DNA of 64,000 nt from Alphaproteobacteria bacterium (GTDB lineage: Bacteria > Myxococcota_A > UBA796 > GCA-2862545): NCBI GenBank assembly GCA_020632875.1, contig JACKET010000013.1, positions 1-64,000 on the forward strand. The letters are read 5' to 3'. This document shows positions 25,189-40,859 of the stretch, piece after piece. Made by a program: the position numbers and the translations under genes. A model generated the notes under the pieces. It saw only the letters and a list, made by a program, of their open reading frames with translations, had not been told where the DNA came from and did no database searches. How positions within the stretch are numbered: the first letter of the stretch is position 1; each line of letters begins with the position of its first letter.

Positions 25189-26748
25189 ATGACCCCGCGC
25201 GAAGGCACATCCCCAGGGCCCCAGCGGTCCGGCCACGTGTTCGAGCTGCACGAATGCGTCGGGCGCGGCGGCTTCGGCGACGTGTACCGCGCGATCCTCG
25301 TCTCGCCGTCGGGCGTGCGGCAGACCGTCGCCATCAAGGTGCTCCGCGCCGGTCTCGACCCGTACGGGCAGGCCGTCGAGCGGCTGCGCGACGAAGCCCG
25401 CCTGCTCTCGCGCATCGACCACCCCGCCATCCTGAAGGTGCGCGACCTCGTGCTGATCGGCGAGCGGGTGTCGCTCGTCACCGAATACGTCGACGGCGTC
25501 GATCTCAGCAGCCTCATCAAGCCCGAGAACGACCTGAGCCCGCGCATGCTGGCCGAGTGCATCGCCGACGTCGCCAGCGGGCTCGACGCGGCGTGGTCGA
25601 CGGTGGGCGACGACGGAGCCGCGATGCGGCTCGTGCACCGCGACATCAAGCCCGCGAACCTGCGCATCTCGCGGCACGGCCAGGTGAAGCTGCTCGACTT
25701 CGGCATCGCGCGGGCCGACATCGAGCGCGAGGCCGACACCGTGACCGATTCGGTGATCGGCACCTACCAGTACATGTCGCCCGAGCGGTTCTCGAACGTC
25801 GACGGGCCCGAGGGCGACGTGTACGGGCTCGGCTGCGTGCTGTTCGAAGGGCTCGCGGGTCGGCGCTACCTCGCCGGCCGCACGCTGCACCAGCACTACG
25901 CCGTGGTCGCGAACGCCGAGGCCTACGAAGCCACACTCGGCGACGAGCTCGCCGCCCTTCCAGAGGGCCTGCCCGAGCCGCTGCTCGCGCTGCTCCGCGC
26001 GGTGCTCGCGTACGACCCTGCCGCGCGCCCGCCCGCCGCAGACCTCGCGGCCGAGCTCGAGCTGCTCGCCCCCACGCTTCCCGGCCCGACGCGCGGGGCC
26101 TGGTGCCGCAGCCGGTCCTTCCCCGAGCCCGGCAGGCCGGGCGATCTCACGGGCATCCGCGTGTCCGACGCGCACACGCCGCCCTCGATCGGGCCCCGCC
26201 AGCTCCGCGCCGAGGGCATGGATGGGCGCCTCACCCCCACGCTCGTGCCGCGCGTGCCGCTCGCCACGCCACCGACGAGCCGACGGCGCGCCCGGGCTCG
26301 CGCGACGCCGCCGTGGTGGGTCTGGGCGCTCGTGCTGCTGTCGCTCACGTGCCTCGGGGCCGTGCTCACGTCGCTGTCCGCGGGCCTGGCGGTCGGTCGC
26401 CAGCTGGTGGGCGAAGCCGCGGTGCAGCCGGCGGCCCGGGCTCCGACGCGCCGCGCGTCGCTCCCCGACACCGTGCCCGTCGAGACCGAGGTCGTGTGGG
26501 CCCCGGAGGCCATCGTGCGCCCCGCCCCGCAGCTCGGCGCGATGGAGGTCGACACTCCCATTCCGACGCGCCTCGTGGGCGCCGACGGCCGCGCGATGGT
26601 GCCGCTGGGCGACCTGCCCGCCGGGCTCTACACGATCGAGGCGGACTTCGGCGCCGGCTACGTCACAGCGGGCTCGGCGACCGTCCGCGCGCACCGACGG
26701 AACATCGTGCGCTGCTCGCCCGACCTGCAGTCCTGCACGATCGAGTAG
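25189..26748 (+). CDS. Membrane-anchored Ser/Thr protein kinase
   Basis: 519 aa. Kinase domain about 18-285: GRGGFGDV (25-32), Lys50 in AIK, HRDIKPAN (150-157), DFGIAR (170-175), SPER (197-200). A Pro/Arg linker leads to one transmembrane helix (about 376-402, WWVWALVLLSLTCLGAVL), then a small extracytoplasmic domain with PTRLVGADGRAMVPLGDLPA. This is the PknB-like receptor layout typical of Myxococcota, sensing an unknown signal outside. Its stop TAG abuts the stop of the convergent lectin gene (TAGCTA). Confidence 0.93.
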   Translation: MTPREGTSPGPQRSGHVFELHECVGRGGFGDVYRAILVSPSGVRQTVAIKVLRAGLDPYGQAVERLRDEARLLSRIDHPAILKVRDLVLIGERVSLVTEYVDGVDLSSLIKPENDLSPRMLAECIADVASGLDAAWSTVGDDGAAMRLVHRDIKPANLRISRHGQVKLLDFGIARADIEREADTVTDSVIGTYQYMSPERFSNVDGPEGDVYGLGCVLFEGLAGRRYLAGRTLHQHYAVVANAEAYEATLGDELAALPEGLPEPLLALLRAVLAYDPAARPPAADLAAELELLAPTLPGPTRGAWCRSRSFPEPGRPGDLTGIRVSDAHTPPSIGPRQLRAEGMDGRLTPTLVPRVPLATPPTSRRRARARATPPWWVWALVLLSLTCLGAVLTSLSAGLAVGRQLVGEAAVQPAARAPTRRASLPDTVPVETEVVWAPEAIVRPAPQLGAMEVDTPIPTRLVGADGRAMVPLGDLPAGLYTIEADFGAGYVTAGSATVRAHRRNIVRCSPDLQSCTIE

Positions 26749-30957
<4,209 letters not shown>

Positions 30958-30963
30958 CCACGG

Positions 30964-30969
30964 ATGCTA
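30964..30969 (-). promoter_or_regulatory. Putative -10 hexamer of the lectin/MopE gene
   Basis: TAGCAT (TANNNT) ends six bases before the ATG at 30957, leaving a CCGTGG spacer without SD. Confidence 0.45.
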
Positions 30970-30975
30970 CCCGAT

Positions 30976-30989
30976 GTGTGATTCCACAC
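30976..30989. promoter_or_regulatory. Inverted repeat next to the lectin promoter
   Basis: GTGTG-ATTC-CACAC lies seven bases upstream of the lectin -10 hexamer, where an operator or -35 contact would be. Confidence 0.3.
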
Positions 30990-31114
30990 GACGGGCACGA
31001 GCGCATCGGCGCGCGGATCGGCCTCCGACGCGCGAATCCACGGCTACATGGGACTTACTCCCCGCGTCTGGCTGCCGTGCGGAGCGCGGCCCCAGGGGCG
31101 TTCTCGCGCCCGGC

Positions 31115-31128
31115 GACACCGGGGTGTC
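31115..31128. repeat. 14-bp perfect palindrome
   Basis: GACACC-GG-GGTGTC in the divergent intergenic region, 54 bp before ATG 31182. It could be an operator for either gene. Confidence 0.3.
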
Positions 31129-31153
31129 AGCGACGCGTCAGGGAGGCCGCGGT

Positions 31154-31169
31154 AGAACCGGGCGGTTCT
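31154..31169 (+). promoter_or_regulatory. Palindrome overlapping a putative -10 box
   Basis: AGAACC-GGGC-GGTTCT begins inside a TAGAAC hexamer (31153-31158) and ends 12 nt before ATG 31182. A bound repressor or an RNA hairpin here would interfere with expression of the downstream gene. Confidence 0.35.
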
Positions 31170-31181
31170 GGAGCTGTTTCC

Positions 31182-34454
<3,273 letters not shown>

Positions 34455-34480
34455 GCCCGATTCATGGCAGGATGGCGCCG

Positions 34481-35029
34481 ATGCGCCTCCTCCCCCTGTT
34501 CGCGCTGCTTCACGGCTGTGGGCCCGTGCTGAAGGTCGTCTACGGCTTTCGCGACCCGAACGACGCGCGCTCGAACGCCGAGCTCGTCGAGTACCTCGGG
34601 CACAAGGGCCTCCGCACCGACAACGTGCTGCGCGTGCACGACGACGATCTGCCCGCCGTGTTCGAGCAGATCGGCAAGAGCGTGCCCGAGGTGCTGGTGT
34701 TCGACCGCGAGGGGCGCCGCGTGCCGTACGGCGAGCCCGGCAGCTGCAACGCGCCGGCCTTCGCGTTCATCGAGAACCTCGACCGCACGGTGGCGTACGA
34801 GACGACCGAAGGCCGCATCGAAGACGTGCTGGCACCGCTGCACGACCTCGACGGGAGGCCCGTCGAGACCGACGGCACTGCGGACTTCCACGTGCTGCTG
34901 TACTGGGCGCGGTGGGCGGGACGCCTGAACGTCGACCACGTGAAGGTCTGGGAGGATCAGGCGCTCGCGAACGCCAGGGCCGACATCCGGGTGCTCAAGA
35001 TCTCTCTCGATCTGTCTGACGACGGGTAG
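34481..35029 (+). CDS. Lipoprotein of unknown function
   Basis: 182 aa from ATG 34481, which has AGGA nine bases upstream and gives the lipobox LLHGC (Cys10); an alternative in-frame ATG is at 34472. The mature part begins CGPVLKVVYGFRDPNDARSN and has an alpha/beta pattern (VPEVLVFDREGRR, DFHVLLYWARWAGRLN) that recalls thioredoxin-like domains, but no CxxC pair is present. It follows the giant lipoprotein by 26 bp. Confidence 0.7.
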   Translation: MRLLPLFALLHGCGPVLKVVYGFRDPNDARSNAELVEYLGHKGLRTDNVLRVHDDDLPAVFEQIGKSVPEVLVFDREGRRVPYGEPGSCNAPAFAFIENLDRTVAYETTEGRIEDVLAPLHDLDGRPVETDGTADFHVLLYWARWAGRLNVDHVKVWEDQALANARADIRVLKISLDLSDDG

Positions 35030-35050
35030 CGGACGAACCGTCGCCCGCGA

Positions 35051-35890
35051 TCAATCCCCGTCGTCGTCGAGGCTGTCACACCAGAGCCCGTAGGGACGGG
35101 TCGGGGGGCCATCGGGGCCGTCGGGGATCTCGACCGAGGCCACCCACCGCCCCTGGAGGTCGAACTGGTGCACGCTGCGGCGGGAGCTGTCGTCGCTCGT
35201 CGCCCCGACGATCTGGAGGAACCCTCCTTCCACATCGAGACCCCAGATCCAGCCCGAGTACCCCTCGAGCGGAATCCGCTCTCGCACCTGGCCGGACACC
35301 GGGTCGAACCGCTCGATCTCGTCGGTGGAGTGCCACGCACCGAACGCGTCGTCGCCGTGGATGTCGAGGCGGGAGAAATGCGCCGTGTCGTCCAGGAACG
35401 ACCAGAGCAGCGTGAGCCCGCTCCGCTCCTCGACGGCCGACCAGCTGTCGTACACCGTCAGCCCGCGCGGCTCGAGGAGCGTCGCCACCGACGCCTGGCC
35501 GTTCCACACGCCGATTCCCCGGGCGTACGCGAACGGGACGTCTTCGCGGGTCACCGTCGCGAGGGAGAGGCGATGGATCCCGTCGTTGTCGGACCAGAGG
35601 AGCGCGTCGTCGAGCACCGTGAAGTCGTCGATCCAGAAATCGCCGGTGTCGGACTCGGGATCGAGCAGCGGCAACCGGTACCGCCGGCCCGTAGGGAGGC
35701 CGATGGCGATGAGCTCGCCATTCGCGAGCGTCCAGCACCATACGGGATCGTCGGTGACCCGCGGCGGCGCGACGAGCGTGCCGCGTCCGAGCCAGGCCAC
35801 CTCGGGCGGTTCGACGACCGTGTCCTCCTGCTCGGGTGGGACTTCGTCGGGCGCGGCACAGGCGAACAGAGCGAGCGGGAGAAATGCCAT
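35051..35890 (-). CDS. Lipoprotein with a beta-propeller-like body
   Basis: 279 aa. Lipobox LALFAC (Cys11), then a Glu/Pro-rich linker and repeated strand units (LIAIGLPTGRRYRLP, HRLSLATVTRED, IERFDPVSGQVRER) as in six- or seven-bladed propellers that read out DNP- or WD-like segments. Function unknown. TAGTGT ends seven bases before the ATG and there is no SD, so a leaderless mRNA is likely. It is divergent from the cytochrome gene (53-bp gap). Confidence 0.75.
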   Translation of the reverse strand: MAFLPLALFACAAPDEVPPEQEDTVVEPPEVAWLGRGTLVAPPRVTDDPVWCWTLANGELIAIGLPTGRRYRLPLLDPESDTGDFWIDDFTVLDDALLWSDNDGIHRLSLATVTREDVPFAYARGIGVWNGQASVATLLEPRGLTVYDSWSAVEERSGLTLLWSFLDDTAHFSRLDIHGDDAFGAWHSTDEIERFDPVSGQVRERIPLEGYSGWIWGLDVEGGFLQIVGATSDDSSRRSVHQFDLQGRWVASVEIPDGPDGPPTRPYGLWCDSLDDDGD

Positions 35891-35897
35891 GGATACG

Positions 35898-35903
35898 ACA
35901 CTA
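35898..35903 (-). promoter_or_regulatory. Putative -10 hexamer of the propeller lipoprotein
   Basis: TAGTGT (TANNNT) ends seven bases before the ATG at 35890. Confidence 0.4.
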
Positions 35904-35911
35904 GCACCTGC

Positions 35912-35929
35912 GGTACCATCGATGGAACC
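35912..35929. repeat. 18-bp near-palindrome in the divergent promoter gap
   Basis: GGTACCATCGATGGAACC is self-complementary except for one A-A mismatch pair. It contains the TACCAT hexamer proposed for the downstream cytochrome gene. Confidence 0.35.
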
Positions 35930-35943
35930 GCGCGGAGGATCCG

Positions 35944-37854
35944 GTGCCTCGTTCGTTCGTCCTTGCCTTCGTCACTCTCCTGGCCTGCAACTCCCCCGAA
36001 GCGGAAGTCGAGCTTGCGCCGCCCTCCGACCCGACCCTCGACCCCGACGTGGCCGCCCAGCTCCGCGCCGGGCCCACCGGGAGCACGACGATCGTCGATT
36101 CGCCCCGCGGTGACGGCGTGTTCGCGGTCGACCCGCTGATGGATCGCGTGGTCTTCGTACCCGAAGCCGGTGTTCCGACCGTGTTCGACGTGGGCGACGA
36201 GCCGAGTCGGATCACGCACAGCGACGAACGCCTGTTCGTCACGCTGCGCGGCGATGGCGAGGTCGTCTCCACCACGCTCGACGGAACCCCCCTGGCCCGC
36301 GTGGCGGTGGGTCTGGAGCCGATCGGTATCGTTGCCGAGCGTTCCCGTGACCGCATCTACGTGGCCGTGTCGTTGTCCGACACCGTGCTCGCCCTCGATG
36401 CGACGACGCTGGAGGTCCTCGAGTCCTGGAACGTCGACGAGCCACGGTTCCTCGCGCTGGACGAGGCCGAACGCACGTTGTTCGTCACGCGTCTCCGGGG
36501 TGACGCGGTCGACCGGATCGACCTCGAGAACGGCTCGATCGAGCAGTGGCACGCCCCGACGCGTTCCCGCCTGGTCGACGAGGCATGGGTGGCGCTGGAA
36601 TCGCGCGTGAGCGGTGACCCCTGGGTGGTGCCCCAGACGGGCGAGCTGCTCGTCCCGATGCTGTACGTCGACACCGCGACTCCCGTGGCCCCGAGCGACC
36701 CTGACGTACCGACGCCGCCGACGGTCGACGTGTACACGAACGAGGCGCAGAACGATGCCGTGGTCGTCGGCAAGCTGTCGCCGGCGATCGTGCGCTTCGC
36801 CGCCGACGGTACCGGCGAAGCGTTCTGGGCGGGCGGGCTGCTCGGTCGCAGCTACGTCTCCAGCGTCACCAGCACCCACGACGGCTCGACGTGGATCGCG
36901 ACGATGGAGGCGTCGAACGCCGTGATCTACCTCGACCCGTCGAGCCCCGTCGACAACCGCGCCAACGACACGGGCCTCGTGCCCGAGCGGTCCTCCCCGC
37001 GGGAGAGCGGCTTCTCCCATGTCGCGGCCTCCCTCGTCGACACGGCGGCGGGCCCGGTGGGTGCCGTGCTCACCGAGCGCGGCGTCCGTGTCCACAGCGA
37101 CATCGACCGCGCCGTGAGCGACGGGCGCATCGCCCTGGCGGCCACCGAGCTCGCCATCAACGCCGACGCGGCATTCAACCCGCCCCGCAGGATCGGGGCC
37201 ATCGGGCGGGTCGCGCTGCCGGGCGATCCGGGGCTCGACCTGATGGTCGAGCTCGGACGCCAGCTCTTCTACAGCGCCATGCCCGGCGTCGTCGGCGGCG
37301 GCGGGGTCTCCTGCTCCACGTGCCACGTCGACGGGCGAACGGACGGCCTGACGTGGGCGTTCGCCGACGGCGTGCGTCAGACGCCGTCGCTGGCGGGCGT
37401 CGTGAGCGAGACCGAGCCCGTGACGTGGATTGGTGCGGTCGCCACGGTCTCCGACGAGGCGTTCCGCACGTCCGCAGAGCGCATGGGCGGTCCGGGCCTG
37501 CTGCCCACCGAGGCGAACGCGGTGGCGGAGTTCGTCGACTGGACGCGGGCGGCGCGCCGTCCCGCCCCATCGTCGGCGTCAGGCCGCGGCGAAGCCCTGT
37601 TCCAGCAGCTCGGGTGCCTCGCCTGCCACAACGGGGCCCGCTACACCGACAACGTCGGGCACACGCTGCGGGGCGAGGTCGTGAACACGCCGTCGTTGAA
37701 TGGCGTCGGCGCAACGGCCCCCTACCTGCGCGACGGCAGCGCTCCCGACCTCGCGTCGGCCCTGGACGCCGCGTACAACGGCGGGATGGCGAACACCAGC
37801 GGGCTCACGCCCGCCGAGCTCTCCGACCTCGTCGCGTTCCTCGAGACCCTGTGA
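35944..37854 (+). CDS. Lipoprotein with beta-propeller and di-haem cytochrome (MauG/CcpA-like) domain
   Basis: 636 aa from GTG 35944, with GGAGG five bases upstream. Lipobox LLAC (Cys15). Residues about 45-330 are NHL/YVTN-type blades (RIYVAVSLSDTVLALD, LVDEAWVALES). The C-terminal 200 residues hold two c-type haem motifs, CSTCH (457-461) and CLACH (558-562), with MPGVVGGGG and TPSLNGVGATAPYLRDG as in bacterial di-haem peroxidase/MauG proteins. Probably a periplasmic electron-transfer or peroxidase protein. Confidence 0.85.
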   Translation: MPRSFVLAFVTLLACNSPEAEVELAPPSDPTLDPDVAAQLRAGPTGSTTIVDSPRGDGVFAVDPLMDRVVFVPEAGVPTVFDVGDEPSRITHSDERLFVTLRGDGEVVSTTLDGTPLARVAVGLEPIGIVAERSRDRIYVAVSLSDTVLALDATTLEVLESWNVDEPRFLALDEAERTLFVTRLRGDAVDRIDLENGSIEQWHAPTRSRLVDEAWVALESRVSGDPWVVPQTGELLVPMLYVDTATPVAPSDPDVPTPPTVDVYTNEAQNDAVVVGKLSPAIVRFAADGTGEAFWAGGLLGRSYVSSVTSTHDGSTWIATMEASNAVIYLDPSSPVDNRANDTGLVPERSSPRESGFSHVAASLVDTAAGPVGAVLTERGVRVHSDIDRAVSDGRIALAATELAINADAAFNPPRRIGAIGRVALPGDPGLDLMVELGRQLFYSAMPGVVGGGGVSCSTCHVDGRTDGLTWAFADGVRQTPSLAGVVSETEPVTWIGAVATVSDEAFRTSAERMGGPGLLPTEANAVAEFVDWTRAARRPAPSSASGRGEALFQQLGCLACHNGARYTDNVGHTLRGEVVNTPSLNGVGATAPYLRDGSAPDLASALDAAYNGGMANTSGLTPAELSDLVAFLETL

Positions 37855-37860
37855 CCGGGC

Positions 37861-38874
37861 TCACCAGCTGAAGGGCTGCTGAACCGCCGGCTCGCTCGCG
37901 ATGCGCGCGAGGTGCGCGGTGTACCCCTCGCCCCCGGCGAGCGTGCCGTCCTCTCCGCCGTGCGTGCCCATGATCAGGGTCGTCTCGGGCGGGATGCCGG
38001 CCATGCGGTAGCCGTAGATGTCGGTGGTGGCGTTACCGTACGCGAAGTCGACCTCGAAGCCCGCAGCCAGCAGCGAATCCAGGTACGCGGCCTTGTAGTC
38101 GCCGACGCCGGACTCGGTCGGCACGACCTCGCCGTTCGTCCGCGCGAGGTGGAGCGAGCCGGGCGGGAAGCCGAGCGTGTCGAGCCATTCGCGGGTGATG
38201 CCGTCGAGCCAGTACGGCCGGCCGGTGAGGTAGAGCACCTCGTACCCCTGGTCGGCGCGCGCCCACACCGTCTCGAGCGCGTCGACGCGGGCTTCGGGCA
38301 CGTAGGAGCCCGTGCCGAGCTCGGAGAACAGGTCGCGGAACAGCTCCATGTCGGAGCTCGTCAGCGTGCCGTCGATGTCGAACACCTGCAGGCGCGTGCC
38401 CACGGGGTACCGCCGCAGCGTGCTGGTCGCGATCGTGCCGTCGCCAGCGACGCGGTAGAACAGCGTGAACTCGCCGTACGCGTCGATGGCGTCGGGGTGC
38501 AGCGACGCCGAGATCCAGCCCTTGTCGTCGGTGCGCACGGTGCCGAGGAACTCCGGCGTCTGGCCGCAGCGGTCGACCCACACCTCGACCACCTCGTCCT
38601 CGAGGTCGTCGTTCAGCGGGCCGTAGGCGAACTTCGCGTGCAGCGGGATCCAGTCGGCACCCGTCGCGAGCACGTCTTCGGCGACGTGCCGGGCGTACTG
38701 GAGCGCCGTGAGCTCGTTCGACCAGTGGTCGAAGTCGCCCGAGGCACGCGTGGGCAGGCGCCCGGTGAGGCACGAGCGCGCCTCGACGCGGTCGGGAGCC
38801 GCGACCCCGCGGCCCTCGAGGCCAGAGGTCGTACAGGCAGAAGCGAGCAACAGAACGGGGACGAGGCGGAACAC
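37861..38874 (-). CDS. Secreted lipin-like (LNS2) HAD phosphatase lipoprotein
   Basis: 337 aa. Lipobox LASAC (Cys14). The first 160 residues are a beta-rich domain (WIPLHAKFAYGPLNDDLEDE, VEVWVDRCGQTPEFLG). The rest has the HAD signature DIDGTLTSSD (166-175) followed by GYEVLYLTGRPYWLDGITRE and a C-terminal GDYKAAYLDSL, which match the LNS2 domain of lipins and Ned1 (Mg-dependent phosphatidate phosphatase). The substrate is unproven. It lies 72 bp downstream of the acid-phosphatase-like gene, so the two are probably co-expressed. Confidence 0.85.
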   Translation of the reverse strand: MFRLVPVLLLASACTTSGLEGRGVAAPDRVEARSCLTGRLPTRASGDFDHWSNELTALQYARHVAEDVLATGADWIPLHAKFAYGPLNDDLEDEVVEVWVDRCGQTPEFLGTVRTDDKGWISASLHPDAIDAYGEFTLFYRVAGDGTIATSTLRRYPVGTRLQVFDIDGTLTSSDMELFRDLFSELGTGSYVPEARVDALETVWARADQGYEVLYLTGRPYWLDGITREWLDTLGFPPGSLHLARTNGEVVPTESGVGDYKAAYLDSLLAAGFEVDFAYGNATTDIYGYRMAGIPPETTLIMGTHGGEDGTLAGGEGYTAHLARIASEPAVQQPFSW

Positions 38875-38946
38875 GGGGCCTCCAGAGAGAGAGATGCAGA
38901 ACGCGCCGCCGGGTAATCCGTCCCGCGCGGCGCCGCACGCTCGATC

Positions 38947-39777
38947 TCACCGCATGGGATCGAGGGCCTGCTCGCGGGCCTCCCGCGCAGCCGCGGGATC
39001 CGGGTGCGTGTAGCCGAGCACGGCGTCGTCCCAGGACCCGTACATCGGGTTCGGCAGCATGAACCAGCGCACGCCCCACCAGTCGGCGTGCTCGGCGACG
39101 AGCGCGTCGCGCGCGGCGCGATCGGCCTTGTCGAGCTCGACGAAGTCGTAGAGGTTGTCGCCGAACAGCAGCACGATGCGGTGGGTCGCTTCGATCGCCT
39201 TCCGCCGGGTGGTCTTCGTCCGGTCGCCCTCGGCGGGCCGGAATCGCAGGTGATCGAGCGTCTCGGCGTCCGGGAAGCCCGTCGCGGCGAGGTTCCTGCG
39301 GGTGGCCTCCGCCTGGCTCTCGTCGCGATTGGAGACGTAGAACACGTCGATCCCGCGGCTCTTCGCTTCGGTGAGGAACTCCGCGGCGCCCGCCAGGGGC
39401 TTCGCCTTCGCCTCCTCCACCCAGGCGCCCCAGGAGTCCTTCCCGAAGCTGCCGCCGTCGAGCACGAGCCGCGCCTGGTAGGGGCTGTTGTCGAGGACCG
39501 TCTCGTCGACGTCCACCACGATGGCGGGCTTCAGCGCCGACAGGTCGCCCGTCTGCTCGACGGCCGCGGTCCACGTGGGGTCGGCGAGCGCGAGATCGAG
39601 CGACGCGCGGGCCGAGCGGAACACGGTCAGCGCGACCGCGTCGACCTCGGCGCTGGTGTTCGTCCACGTGACGGCCAGCACGTCGTCTCGCACGGCAGGC
39701 GCTTCGACCGGGACGGGCGCGACGGGCGCGGGCTTCGGACAGCCGACGAGGGCGAGGACGAGGGCGTAGCGCAGCAT
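38947..39777 (-). CDS. Acid phosphatase, lipoprotein e(P4) family
   Basis: 276 aa. Lipobox LVGC (Cys13). The HAD motif VVDVDETVLDNSPYQ (about 87-101), GIDVFYVSNRDESQ, the Lys-rich TKTTRRKAIEA and the GDNLYDF motif are those of class C acid phosphatases/5'-nucleotidases of the e(P4) type, which release phosphate from nucleotides at the cell surface. GGAGG precedes the ATG, and TACAGG lies further upstream. The upstream gene on the same strand ends 47 bp away. Confidence 0.9.
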   Translation of the reverse strand: MLRYALVLALVGCPKPAPVAPVPVEAPAVRDDVLAVTWTNTSAEVDAVALTVFRSARASLDLALADPTWTAAVEQTGDLSALKPAIVVDVDETVLDNSPYQARLVLDGGSFGKDSWGAWVEEAKAKPLAGAAEFLTEAKSRGIDVFYVSNRDESQAEATRRNLAATGFPDAETLDHLRFRPAEGDRTKTTRRKAIEATHRIVLLFGDNLYDFVELDKADRAARDALVAEHADWWGVRWFMLPNPMYGSWDDAVLGYTHPDPAAAREAREQALDPMR

Positions 39778-39823
39778 GGGACCTCCGGTGCGCCCTGTAG
39801 CGCCCCGCGCCCCACGCCGCCGG

Positions 39824-40798
39824 TCACATCACGAGCCAGGCGAGGCCCGCGAGCACCGCGATGACCACGACCACGGTGACGAGCCACGTGATGCCGTTGC
39901 CCTCGCCCGGGACGGCGGGCCCGTCGGGCTCGGCATGCGCTTCGGCCTCGCCGCCTCCGGGCCCGAAGCCCTCGAGCGTCGTGGCGTACGGCATGGCGCG
40001 CGCGACGAACGCGTCCCACTCCTCGTCCGGGATGGCCTCGACGCGCGCGGTGGCCCCGTCGATCCAGGTGAGGCGGTCGCCGGCGAGCTCGGCGAGGCGC
40101 GTCCAGGGCACGAAGATCTGCGGATCGGTCAGGGCGATCAGCTCGGCCTTCGGGAACTGGTACGACACGCCCGGGCCCCAGACGATCAGCGTGCGCTCGG
40201 ACCCATCCTGCAGGCGCACGGCCATCAGCGACGCCCGGTACCACTCCTCGCCCGGGAAGCTCACCTCGCGGAACACGCGGAACAGCGCCTCGGCCTGGGC
40301 CTCGGGGTCGTCGGAGGCCGCGAGGACCTCGTCGAGCACGGCCTGGTTCAGCGTCACGGTGCACCCCGCCCCGCTCATCATGATCTCGCCGTGCTCGCGC
40401 AGGATGGCGACCGTCGAGCCGAACAGGCTGCGCACGTGCTGGCGGATCCAGTCGTCGCCGTAGTGCGCGTCGACGGCGTCGGGCGCGAATCGCTCGCCCT
40501 CTTCGCTCTCGACCTCGACGCCAGCCCGTCGGGCGACCTCGCAGGCGAGGTGCAGCGCGATGCGGTAGTCCTCCGGGCACGCCATGGTCATGACGCGCGC
40601 CTGGAAGGTCCCGTTCTCCCAGGAGATCTCGACGGAGCGCGTCGTCACGCCCTCTTCGAAGACGTGCACCACCTGCCCGTCCTCGAACGGCCCCTCGAGC
40701 ACGCCGCCCTCGGACTCCTCGACCACGAGGGGAGCCCTCCAGGTGTCGAGCACGCCGAAGTCGACCTCGGGGGACCGGACATAGAAAGAGTAGCTCAA
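39824..40798 (-). CDS. Hypothetical protein with C-terminal membrane anchor
   Basis: 324 aa. The start is TTG 40798: AGGAG lies six bases before it, and the next ATG upstream has no coding support. The N-terminus is soluble (SYSFYVRSPEVDFGVLDTW), with a central alpha/beta region (RIALHLACEVARRAGVEV, MMSGAGCTVTLNQAVLDEVL) and one hydrophobic helix at the extreme end (ITWLVTVVVVIAVLAGLAWL). This is a tail-anchored layout. No family recognised. It may share a transcript with the acid phosphatase gene downstream, which begins 47 bp further on. Confidence 0.7.
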   Translation of the reverse strand: MSYSFYVRSPEVDFGVLDTWRAPLVVEESEGGVLEGPFEDGQVVHVFEEGVTTRSVEISWENGTFQARVMTMACPEDYRIALHLACEVARRAGVEVESEEGERFAPDAVDAHYGDDWIRQHVRSLFGSTVAILREHGEIMMSGAGCTVTLNQAVLDEVLAASDDPEAQAEALFRVFREVSFPGEEWYRASLMAVRLQDGSERTLIVWGPGVSYQFPKAELIALTDPQIFVPWTRLAELAGDRLTWIDGATARVEAIPDEEWDAFVARAMPYATTLEGFGPGGGEAEAHAEPDGPAVPGEGNGITWLVTVVVVIAVLAGLAWLVM

Positions 40799-40859
40799 AG
40801 TTCGCTCCTGTCGGCTCCGCACCGGTAACGGGCGGGCGACGCGGCGTCCCCTCCTCGGC

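Noticed and set aside
30978..31181. N-terminal extension of the giant lipoprotein to 30978
   Set aside because: It would place the signal peptide internally and contains the proposed -10 box and palindromes; no SD exists at 30978.
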